From contig NC_079203.1 of assembly GCF_026745355.1 (NCBI RefSeq), positions 4,999,352-5,063,351 on the forward strand: a stretch of 64,000 bases of DNA, given 5' to 3'. Positions 1-12,527 of this stretch are shown here, piece after piece (position 1 is the first letter of the stretch; each line of letters opens with the position of its first letter). The notes beneath the pieces are model-generated. The model was not told the DNA's origin. It saw only the letters and a list, made by a program, of their open reading frames with translations, and did not search any database. The position numbers were made by a program, and so were the translations under genes. This DNA comes from Beta vulgaris subsp. vulgaris (taxonomy: Eukaryota; Streptophyta; Magnoliopsida; Caryophyllales; Amaranthaceae).

Positions 1-148
1 AAAAATTCGAGTTTCTGTTTCGAAAAAAAATTCAAGCACGCATCGCGTGCAAAAAATTCTAGTACTATATAAGCAGAGACTACAACCTGGAAACTATGAT
101 ACTTGTCACTTGTAGATTGATAAAGAAAGCAATATAATAATTACTCAC

Positions 149-3100
149 AAGTGAGAAAGAGAGCTAAGGTTAAATAGTACGTCTGGAATTTCTCCTCTTA
201 TGTCATTGAAGCTCAGGTCCCTGTGCCAAGTTCAAGTTTCACCGGTCAATAAGAAATCGAACAAGAGAAACATAAATGGACGATAAATAGTTAGATGAAC
301 TTTTTTTTTTTTTGGTTTGGTAAGAGGAATTGCCCTATCGAATTAAAATCTCGCACAAGTGAATCCGGCTTGGATTAGCGGGCTACACACTTTGAGAGTA
401 AGAGGGGAGGGTAAGAGATATCCCTACCTTCGAAGTTCCCCTTGTGAGAATTGAACCCCCAACCTCAAGGACAAAAGACACAATCCCAATTTTCAGGCCA
501 AGCTTAGCTTTGGTAGGCTCAAGCAAAGTATATAGCAAGGGGATATATTGTCATTTTGTGCAAATCACTAGTGAACAACTTACAACTGAATCTTTGCTCC
601 AAAAAAACTTACAACTGAATCAAACTTTGCAGTTCTCCTATACTGAGAGGTATGGAACCTGTAATGTTGTTATTCTGAAGGGATCTGCAGATATCGAAAC
701 ATTTTGCAATAACTCAAAAACAAAACATAATATCATAGTCAATGATCTACGCTCTCTGTATGCTAGATTCATGTGACCTTACAAGAATTGTAAGGATGTA
801 AGACCAGTTACAAACTCCAGAGAAGAGCTAATATTTGACAAGCCGCTTATCCTCCTACATTTTGTATACACATGAGAAAAGGTTAATTGGTAATAGAATG
901 TTTTCTACAGCCTGTTTGGTAGTTATTAATAAATTGTGGTAATAGAAATGAATTTTAAGTATAATGTTACAAGACAAGCACCATTAAATCTCCATAACAA
1001 CGCAATTTCAAGGTGGCATCGGATAAGAATAAAAATTTGAGAAGAAATATACTTTCTTCGTTTCATAATAAGTGAAACACTTCTCTAAAAAAGCTCTCAC
1101 ATAAAAGAGAGAAGTGTTTCACTTATTATGGAACGGAGGAAGTATAGTTTAAGATAAATTAGCATTACCTTGGGAATGAACAATGATTTCTTTCACAAAT
1201 TTATATAGAAATTCATTCACATTACCACCATTTATAACCAGTTACCAAACGATGAGAAGCAGTTGCTTAAAAAACCATGGAGAGACATAGAAAAAGTACG
1301 CAAGAAAGAAGCTCACAATTCCTGCAAGGAGGTTAAATTAGACAGTGATGAGGGTAATGGTCCCAACAATGAGCTACCCTCAAGCCTCCTGCATGAAATA
1401 ATTAATGGGATAACATAGTTAAGGATGTTAATACCAAGAGAATTCATATTGCAATTGAGTACTACCCCCTCCGTTTCAAAATATAGTTTTCATTTTCCTT
1501 TTTTCACGGTAATTTATGCAAGTAGAATCTAAGAGGCTATTATTTTTTTTGTTTATTTAAATAAATGTTGTATGAGAAAAGATGATTTTAGGAGAGAGAA
1601 TAAAGAATAAATTGGTGAAAAAGCATTAATAGTAACATTTTTGTTGAATAAACAAAGGAAAAAACAAAATTCAAGAAGCAAATAAATGATGAGACATGAT
1701 TTTTCTAGACAAATTATGGAAAAATGTGGAACTAAATATAAAAATGAAAACTATATTTTGGGATACCCAAAATGAAAATGAGAACTATATTTTAGGACGG
1801 AGGGAGTATTAACATGGATCGTTCCTCCTATGCAACTAACTTCTTTACCTTCAAAAATCGACTTAAAAAAGAAGTCTAGTGGGGAAAATCATGAAATGTA
1901 CAAGAGTTTTTTGAATGAATTTTCTTACAATGATTGAAGTAGACTCCAATTCCCAACGAATTCGGGTATCACACCAGTAAGATCCGTGTCCGAAGCCCGC
2001 CTGCATGATTGAAGATTTACTACTCAATCTAATCTAAGTGTTAAAAACTAGGAACTTTCATAGGGTTCTTTTGCGAATGAGTTTGTGAAGAGGAGAAGAT
2101 ATGCATGAGCTCTTACACACGTAATAGGCTTCGCAAATTAGCAAATGTCAATGGGATTTCCCCACTAACTCCAGAACTGCTAATGGACCTGTTAAGGTAA
2201 GTCACACCACATTATAACTTAATGGTCGATAGCAAAATAGAAGAGAAAACGGTATACTCCAATTTGCAAAACAATCTAATTGCGGAACCAAATTTATAAT
2301 ACTTTCTCCGTTTTTTATTATTTTATATGTGACACTTTTAAAATCACATACTTCAAGTCAATTTTTGGAGAGGAAAGAGATAGAGATAAAGAAAATAAAA
2401 GGGTCCCATGTGACCATCATGTGAACATGTGATAGGAGAGAGTTAGAGAGAAATTATTACCCAAAATAAAAGCGTAACATCTAATTTGAAACTTTCTAAA
2501 ATAGAAAGTGTAAGAAGTATAGATTTGATAGTAAATCTTTTATTAAGAAAATTTCAGTCAAGTTTCAAGAATTGTGTTATATTTAGCAATCTGTATATTG
2601 TTTTTCGTTGAGTTCCTTAAAATGGTTAATGTCGTATCCACCTTATATACAAAGTACGTTAATTCAACTCAAATATAGGTAATTTATGGAACCTGGCTTA
2701 GAAAAACTTATGTACATAATAACATAATATAATTACCGTAAAAATTTTATAAACCATGTGATGTGTTATTGTGGATTCAATGTGTCTATGCACATTGTTT
2801 TCATGTTCTACAGTTCTAGTACTAGAGTTATAGAAGATAATAGGTAGGAATTGGGATTGGGTCAAATGGTCAGTTTTCCATCTATTCTAGTGAAGTTTAT
2901 AGTTCAGTTCCTATTCCAAGTAGGATTGGGCATGGTTAGGGTTTGGGTCGGATCCGACCAAGTCCTAGATTTGTATCCTAAAATTTTTGTTGGACCCAGA
3001 CTCGGACCCGGATCCTAAGGGTCTAGAAAAGTTGGACCAAGACCCATTAAGGTCTACAGGGTCTAGGGTCTAGGTTCAGGGTCTAGCCTATTCCTTTATT

Positions 3101-6100
3101 TTTGCCCAATTTTCAATATTTTTAATATTTCTTGATTTTCGATATTGTCTATGATCTGTAGGGTCTAGGGTTTGGGTCTAAGGTTTAGGGTATAAATGAC
3201 AAAAGTTGAAATTTTATGATATATACGAAGGTTTTTCTCTTAAACACAAAGGCAAAAAGAATATTAAATAACTTAGAGTTAAGTATAGAGTCTGGGTCTA
3301 GAATGTTAAGGCCCGGACCCTAAGAAGTTCACTTGGACCCAGACCCAGACTTTTAGGCTTCGAAAAAGTTAGACCCAGACCTTAAAATTAGGATTGGGTC
3401 CAATAAGGTTCGATTAGGGTTTTGGACCATGTCCATCCCTAATCCCAAGCAATTGGCCTTGTGGGTTAGGGGGAGTCTGGGGTACAAGACGGAAAAAAGA
3501 TGTATGCCAAGGTATATATACAAAAGGTATCACTATAACCTTTTTTTTTTATTAGGAGATATAATTGGCCCAAAGACCAACCCTACTAGGCTACTAGCTT
3601 GCAGGGCCTAGTAATTCAAAGGTTGGACACAAAGTTAAACAACCTAAAAGACAACAGACTTAAAAGCCCATTGCCATCACAAGAGAATTCTCCAACAGAT
3701 TGTTGCGATGAGGATTCGAATCCTAGGCAAAACCATAAAATTTAGAGTGATACTCCATTGAGCTATTACCACCTGCCCTTCAAACTATGACCTATGAAGC
3801 ATGGATACTTCAAATTGTAACCACATCCCCAATGGGTACTTATACTGCGTACTTTGCTCTAGTTTTATTTGTTTATTTCATTTCACAAGGATATCTAGAT
3901 TTCATTTTTGTTTATTCCATCTAAAACTTCAAAGTTTTCACTAAAAATGTATAATAATTGAAACAAATATTAATTTCTTAATATATTATAGGAAAAATTG
4001 ACAATAGAGGTCTGAACTTTGGGTGATAATTTTTAAAAGGTCTGAACTATTGATTAACCTGTGTAGGTCCCAACTTTAGGGGGTCTTAACTTTTAGCGGG
4101 CCTCGACGACTTAAAATTGAAGATTTTTTTTTTAAATCTCACCTAGTTCCTACATCCCTCCCTCAATTAACCCTTCTGATGTGATCCAAGTTTTACAAGT
4201 GATGACCTATTAAGCCAGTTTTAAGTCACTAAGGCTCGCTAAAAGTTAAGACCTCCTAAAGTTGGGACCTACACAGGTTAATCAATAGTTCAAACCTTTT
4301 AAAAATTATCACCCAAAGTTCAGACCTCTATTGTCATTTTTTCCTACATTATATAATGCATACTTTACGTGCCTATATATCCTCTATTTTTCAAAGATTC
4401 ACATATTTCATATCCTTACCATTTTGTGCTCAGAACCAAAGCCATGCAACTATGCAAGTATGCAACCTATACTTTGACATTATGTTCTATGTACTATCTA
4501 AAATTAAAGACATCAAACTTGCAGTAAGCAAAATGCTCTACAAAGATGTCTGATTCATGCATACATCACATTTTGACTTACAAATGTTCCAATCTTGTCA
4601 GGTTTCCAATTTCAGATGGTAGAGTGCCAGAGAAATTATTTGGACCGAGACCCCTGAAAGGTTACACTTTAAGCATTAACACAGGAAGTAGCATACAAAA
4701 GTGGTGCTTATGAAGTACAAAAGTTGCATATTATGGATGATATGGAGATGTGGATGCAGGGGATACTTTTTTTAAAAAAATATGTTATTTTGCTATTATA
4801 ATGTTTGTTTCTAGAGGTATATGTTAGTTCGGAAAATTCAAGTTCGTCTTAAACAAATTAGAGGTCTTTTTGCAAAATTACTTAACTCCACTTTATATGT
4901 TTTACATTATATACATCCAATGTTACTTTGGTGTTCATCCACATATATTTTGGTTTCCATCCAAATTTGTGATATGTACATCCATTTTTTCTTATCTTCA
5001 TACAAAAAGTTTGAATTATGTACACCCACTATTTTGTTTGTATTCATCCAAAATTCATTGCATGTACATCCATCACTGTTGATTTGTTTTTTTTACATCG
5101 ATCATTATTGTTTTTCACATCCACGGTTTTTTTATTATGTTCTTACAAAATTTTATCTATGTATATCCAAAGTACATTTTTATGCATCCAAAATTTCTTG
5201 TTTGTACATTCACTATTTTATTTCGGACATCCATGTATGTACATCGAGCATGACCTATTTTTATAAAATATTCATTAATGTATAAACACAATCTTATTTG
5301 TGTTCCTCCAAACTTGCTTTAATACATCCATCATGCTTGTTCTGTACATGGTGTCTGTTATTACTTGTTATTGTCTATTATTGCTCACTGATGAGCTGGC
5401 ACAAGTTGTTAGAAGTTAGTTTTAGTTTGTTACATAGCTTCTTATACACTCTTGTATTTTCTGCTTGTATATATAGTTTTCTTTGGGCTGTAATTCATTT
5501 TGAGATTCAATAAAAATAGATTTGTTCTATAAAATTCTTTCTTTTTCTCTCTAAGATAATATGATTATCTCCACATGGTATCAGAGCTAAAGGCTCGTAT
5601 CTGATCAATTTTTGATTTGATGATTGATTTCAATCAATTCTGAACTATAATCAAGACAATTTCCAGAAACTTTTGTTTTCTTTTTTATCTAAATCAACAA
5701 TCTGAGTTGATTTTCTTTCAAAATCTTGTCTGAATTTGATCTAAATTAACAATTTAAGGTGATTTGTCTTACAATTCTGTCTGAATTCATTCTACATAAA
5801 CAATCTATCAGTTGATTCTTGCAATTTTGCATTTTTGCTGTTCTTAAATTCTTTGAAAATGACAGAAACCTCACAAAATTCTGTTTCACAACCTCACAAT
5901 AACCTTGTAGGTTATACTGATAAGTACTTCTTAGGTTCAGGAGATCAACCTGATCAAAATCTTGGAGCTCATAAGCTTAATGGAGACAATTTTCTCACCT
6001 GGAATCGAGGTATTAGGTTAGCCTTAGGTGCTAAAAATAAACTAACATTTATTGATGGAAAAACTGCCAGACCTCCATCAGATTCAGAAGAGTTGCACAA

Positions 6101-9100
6101 ATGGTTGATAAATGATTACATCATTCAATCATGGCTACTGAATTCAATGGATAAAATGATAGTTGAAGGTTTTATTCTACAACAGTCTGCACACCAACTG
6201 TATGAAGAAATTGTTGAGAGATATGGATAATCTAATGCACCTCAACTCTTTGAATTACATAAACAACTTTCTTTCATTCAACAAGGATATGATTCTATTG
6301 TGCAATATTATTCAAAATTGAAAAGAGTTTGGGATGAAATACAATTGTTAGATGGATTTCCTTATTGTGATTGTGGTGCATTAGATAAGTGCTCTTGTGG
6401 TATTCTTAAGAAGGTTCTTAATGCTAATCAGAAACAGAAGTTAATTCAACTTCTTGTTGGATTAGACAGAGGTTATGATAATGTGACTACTAATATCCTA
6501 AGTATGGATCCTTTGTCAAATGTCAATCGTGCATATTATATGTTATTGCAAGTTGAAAGGCAGATTGAATTGAACATTCAGCAAGATACCTCACTTCAGA
6601 CTAGTGCTTTTGTTTCTATGAAGCAACAATTATTTCAAGGAACCACTCCACAAATTCATCCTTCTCACACTAACAAAAGATATGGAAAGCGATTTAAATA
6701 TGATAAAAGTCTCAGAAAATGTGACTATTGTAAGAAAACTGGCCACACTATGGGCCAGTGTTTCAAATTGACTGGAGTGTATCCTAATGGTTTCTTAATA
6801 TGAAAACTAAAGTCTCTGGAAATACTTTCTTTTAATAAAATGGTTGCTCATGTTGGTGACACTGCTGGAGGACATTTAATTTACGTGGTGATACTCCATT
6901 ATACTTTGCTGCTGATACTTCAAATCAACATTCTTAAGTTGATTCTGCTTTGGTACAAGCTGTGTATAAAGAAATGATGAAAATGGTCAAAGGTCAAGCT
7001 CCAGGATCTCTTCCTTTAGATCTTAATTCATCTGTGAATTTTGCAGGTATCATCACAACTTCCAATGTTAATTCAGTATCTACTTTTGCTGATAAATTAG
7101 CTTGGATAATTGATACTGCTGGCACTGCAGATCATATGATCTGGGATAAAGCTGTATATGCTTCATACATTACTCTACCCACTCCTATTAAAGTTGGTTT
7201 ACCTCATGGTACAACCAAACTTGTTACCGTATTTGGCATTGTTAATCTTACAAACAAAATAATTCTTCAACATGTTCTTTTGATCCCAGATTTTAATCAC
7301 AATCTTCTCTCTGTCAGTAAACTTTTGTCTCAAAATAATCTAGTTGCTATATTCACTTCTTCTTCCTATCAATTTCAGGACCTTACAACTAAAGAAATCC
7401 AGGCTATTGGCTCTCAACAGGCTGGCTTATACAAGTTCAATTTTGCATCTTCTTTTTCTTCTGCTGACACTTCATCTTCTTTGTTACATATTAGCAATCA
7501 TGTTAGCATTACTATTCCTACACTTAGTGTTTTACATGCTAGGTTATGACACTTATCTATTCAGAATATGTCCATTTTGTCCATACCACATGCATAAACA
7601 TAATAATACAGCAGATTTTTCTTGTGAACCATGCATTCTTGCAAATCACATAATTCTTCATTTCCTATTTCTATCTCTCATGCTGGTGCTATTTTTCAAT
7701 TAGTACATGTGGATCTTTGGGGGTCCCTACAAACATGCTTCTTTATCAGGAGCTCATTATATTATTAATATTCTTGATGATTTTTCAAGAACTACTTGGA
7801 CTCATTTGGTTTCTTCCAAAACTTAAGTTCCTAAACCAATGACAGAATTCATTGCTTATGTTGAAAATCAATTTAATACTTCTATTAAAATCATTAGAAG
7901 TGAAAATGGTACTGAAATTTTTCAAGAAGGTTGCACTACCTTATTTACTAGCAAAGGTATTATTCATCAAAGAAGTCAACATGGTAAACCACATCAGAAT
8001 GGGAGGGTGGAAAAGTAAGCATAAACACCTCCTTGAGGGCTATCAAGTTTCATGCTGCTCTTCCTAATAAATTTTGGGGAGAATGTCTGATCTGTTAGCT
8101 TCTACTTATTTGATTAATTTGATGCCTTCTTTTGTTCTTCAATGGAAAACACCTTATGAATGTTTGATGCAACAACCACCTTCATATGATCATTTGAGAG
8201 TAATTGGTTGCTTATGCTATGCTTCATCTAAATCATCTGTTAAATTTGCTCCTAGAGCCAGAAAATGCATTTTTCTAGGCTATCCATATGGTCAAAAAGG
8301 TTATAAACTTTTTGATTTAGAATCTCACAAAATCATTCTCAGTAGAGATGTCACATTTCAAGAAACTGTCTTTCCTTATCATGTTTCCTCTTCTCCTGCT
8401 GTTGTTTCAGTTTCTTCTCCTAATACTATGGTTAGTCATTCTCTTCATGATGATGACATCCATGCCTTTTTCTCTACACCCTCTACTCAACCTTCTATTC
8501 CTACTGCTACTACTTCTGATTCACCTATTTCTCCAAATACATCTAATCTTTCTACAGATTCTCATCCTTGTATTTTTTCTCCTATTTCTATTTCTAATCA
8601 TACTCCTCCCATTACTCCCATTTTAAGAAGGTTTACTAGACCACACATTCCTTCTATAAAGTTTAAAGACTTTGTTGTTCCAGCTTCTATTTTACCTTCT
8701 ATTTCACCTCCCAGTTCTCTTTCTTCCTCCTTTAATGCATACACTTGCTCTGAATTATCTCATTTACCTACAACGCATCTTGATAGCCTCGCTAATGTCT
8801 TATCCAATGTTGAGCCTTGTTCTTATGCTCAAGCTAAACATGATCCAAGGTGGGTGGAGGCTATGGATAAAGAGATAGAAGCACTTGGGAACTTGTTGAT
8901 TTACCTTCCAATATCAAACCCATTGGCTGTAAATTCAATCCTGATGGATCTGTTGAAAGATGTAAAGGTAGATTGATTGCTAGGGGAGATAGACAGATAA
9001 AAGGCAAAGATTTTAAACATACTTTTAGTCCAGTTGCTAAGTTCACAACCGTCAGGACTATTCTTGTTGTTGCTGCTACTTGTCACATGGAATTGCACCA

Positions 9101-12100
9101 ATTGGACATCAATAATGCCTTCTTACATGGCTTTATTGAAGAAGATTTATACATGACTCCTCCCTTAGGCTATAAGAAGGCTAAACTAGGTCAAGTTTGC
9201 AAGTTACAAAGGTCTTTATATGGATTGAGACAAGCCTCAAGGCAGTGGAACTTAGAGTTAACTAAGTTTCTTCTCAAGCTTGGTTTTCAGCAATCTAAGT
9301 ATGATTACTCCATGTTTACTTTGCACTCTGGAGACAGTTACACTATAGTTGTAGCTTATGTTGATGATCTTTTAGTTGTTGGTACACATATTACAGCTAT
9401 CCAGACATTGAAATCTCAACTTCATGCTGAATTTACAATTAAAGATCTAGGACCTTTTAAACACTTCTTGGGTATTAAGGTCACTAGAGACTCTTCTAGT
9501 ATTTTACTCAATCAAAGGAAGTACATATTGGATTTTCTTCACAATACTTTCATGATTGATTGCAAGATTGCAGATTGTCCTTTACCTCTAGGATTAAAGC
9601 TTAGCAAACATGCTGGTGATCTCATGACTGATCCTGAGTGTTACAAAAGGATTATTGGCAAATTATTATATTTGAACATGGCAAGGCATGACATTTATTT
9701 TGCTGTCCAGCAGCTTAATCATTTTCTATGTACTCCTAGAGTGTCACATTTCCTTGCTGCCCAACATGTTCTAAGGTACCTCAAAGGCACTTTGCATCAT
9801 GATCTGTTTTACTCTGCTGATTCAACATTGCAAGTTCATGCTTATTGCGATGCAAATTGGGGTAATTGTATTGATTCTGCTAGATCCTTAACCTTGTTAC
9901 TGTGTTTTTCTTGGCACTTCACTCATTTCTTGGAAGACTAAGAAACAAAAGTTGTTTCTAAAAGCTCTACATACAGAGGCTGAATATGGAAGCATGAGTC
10001 ACACAACTAGTGAACTCACTTGGGTTACTAATTTATTATCTAATCTTAAGGTTATTGTTCCTACTCCTGTTCCTTTATTTTGTGATAACAAAGTAGCTCA
10101 ACACATTGCAGCCAACCCTTGTTTGCATGAGAGAACAAAACATCTACACATAGATGTTCATTATATCAGGGAAAATGTAGAATCTGGTTTCATTGCCACT
10201 CATCATGTCAGTTCTCATATGCAACTGGCAGACATTTTTGATAAATTCTCTTGGTGCTTCTCATCATAAGTTATTAGCCTTCAAGCTTGGTCTTATTGTT
10301 TCTCCTTCTTCCCCAAGTCCAGCTTGAGGAGGGGCTATAGCTCAGGGAGCTTCTGTTATGAATCACTAGTGTCTGTTATTACTTACTGTTGTCTGTTATT
10401 GCTCACTGATGAGCTGACACAAGTTGTTAGAAGTTAGTTTTAGTTTGTTGCATAGCTTCTTATACACTCTTGTATTTTCTGCTTATATATATAGTTTTCT
10501 TTAGACTGTAATTCATTTTGATATTCAATAAAAATAGATTTGTTCTACAGAATTCTTTCTTTTTCTCTCTGAGATAATATGATTATCTCCACAGTAAATC
10601 CATCGTAATTGCTTTGCGCACCCAAGATAGTCATGACTAATGTAAAAAAAAGGAAGAGCAAAAAAGTCATATAAATGGTTTATTCGCCACCCCCACTACT
10701 CTTAGAATTATTGGACTTTTTTCTTACATTTTCACTGACTTTTATCATACCATATTGCATGTCATTTCTTCTATTGAATAACTAAGTGTTATTGATAGAG
10801 TATAAAATTATTCATGGAACTCTAACCATCCCTTATAAGTTTTGGTTGAGTTGGTCATTTAACATGGTATCAGAGCCAGCGTGACATGAAGATCACAGGT
10901 TCAAATTTTGTCCACCCATCCTTTCTAAGTAATATATTTACCGTTTGTATGAGGGCAGCTTGTGCCGCATCCACACTTTAAGCCCAATGGGCTCATGCGT
11001 GAAGGGGAATGATAGAGTATAAAACTACTATTCATTGGACTCTAACCATCAGTTTAAACTTTTGGTTGAGTTGGTCTTTTGACAGTTATAGCTTGTCATA
11101 TTTTAATATTGAAATACCAACGCATCAACTAACATTTTTCTATAAATTTGTGCAAAACCATAAATTTTGAAAAGTAAAGAATGAAAAAAGTATGGTTTAA
11201 GGAATAAACTTGCAAAAGAAGTACCAAATGAAATACTTTATATGGACATAGGAAAAAAGAAAAGACAAGGTAAAAATAATAAATGACTTATCAATAATAA
11301 TGCAAAAAAAGTGTTTAGGATATTATTAAACATGTCACATTCATCAGTCGCTTTACAAATAAACTTACAGTGATCGCAGATCAGTAAGTTGACCGAGTTC
11401 TCTCGGAAGTCGGCCAGACAATGCATTAGTACCAAAATCCCTAAAATTAAAAATAAGATCAGAAAAGATAATATAGAGAAATATCATCTTAATAGTATGT
11501 CATCTGAAATCTCATTATAACATCACATTATCTAAAGTTAATAATGATCATACAAGTATTGCATGCGAGTTAAGTTCCCAATGCCTGAAGAAATCGGGCC
11601 TGTCAAATAATTTTGTCCCAGCCTCCTACATGTCAAAAACGCATAACATATATATTAGATAAAACTACAAAAATACATAAATTCAGTCAAATAATGCTCT
11701 ACCTTGCTCTGGTTTTTGAGAAAGAGCAATTGTTCATGCTTAGAGTTACATCAAGACATATATGATATTGCATAGTTTACATAGAGAACCATACAAATTA
11801 GTAAGGTAAACCAAATCCCATAGCTCATCTGGTATCACGCCAACTGCATCAATTGCATAGACCTTCCTGTTAGAATTTGAGACGATAATTTTAGTTTCAC
11901 ATACATCATTTTTTGATTAATGAATCCCTTGATCGATGAACAGGTTTGTCTTTTGACACTATTTACAAATCACATTTTTATTGCAATTCAGTTACTAATA
12001 TATAAAAACAAATATTATATAGAATGTTCTTGAATTTTTCGGATGTTATTATCTTAAAAGTTAAAAACATAAAGATAATCAAAGAAGTGCATTTCCAAAT

Positions 12101-12444
12101 ATGAATTCAAAGTGGAATATCTACCCATAAATGGAGTAAAAGCAATAAAATCGAATAATATTATACTCCCTATGTACCATTATATAGTATTATAATGCTT
12201 ACATTTCATATTGCGTGTCCCAAAATATTGTGCCTACATTTTTTATCAATTTGTTTGGACTAAATTATCCTTAACTTTTACATAAGCTTTCCAAAATATT
12301 CATACCTTTCTTTCAAAATATGTGCTTCCATTTTACGGCCTATTCTCCCCAACTTATTTTTAGTTCAGTTCAGTTCAGTTCCTAATTTATTTATCTTATA
12401 ATAAAACAATGATAATAATTGTTATTATAATTATGATTATTTTA

Positions 12445-12479
<35 letters not shown>

Positions 12480-12485
12480 AATTAA

Positions 12486-12527
<42 letters not shown>

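Larger units (their letters stand above)
5349..10593 (+). mobile_element. Ty1/copia LTR retrotransposon, decayed
   Basis: Complete in structure: 227-bp LTRs (5349-5575, 10367-10593), a primer-binding site TGGTATCAGAGC at 5576 complementary to initiator tRNA-Met, gag then protease, integrase, reverse transcriptase and RNase H, and a purine-rich stretch (GAGGAGGGGC) near 10326. Flanks GTACA (5344-5348) and GTAAA (10594-10598) are a probable target-site duplication with one mismatch. The LTRs differ at roughly 6% of sites by eye, and many stops and frameshifts interrupt the coding part, so this is an old insertion. It lies inside the 6.7-kb intron of the LRR kinase gene, in antisense orientation. 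Confidence 0.92.

Noticed and set aside
4821..5513. Overlapping open frames rich in Cys, Phe and His
   Set aside because: Derived from the TACATCCA repeat and the LTR; no domain signature.
8348..8878. Leucine-rich plus-strand frames that look like membrane proteins
   Set aside because: Out-of-frame shadows of the Ser/Pro-rich integrase C-terminus of the copia element.
10331..10350. tRNA-like GGGGCTATAGCTCAGGGAGC
   Set aside because: No matching B box or cloverleaf downstream; it lies between RNase H and the 3' LTR as the purine-rich tract region.
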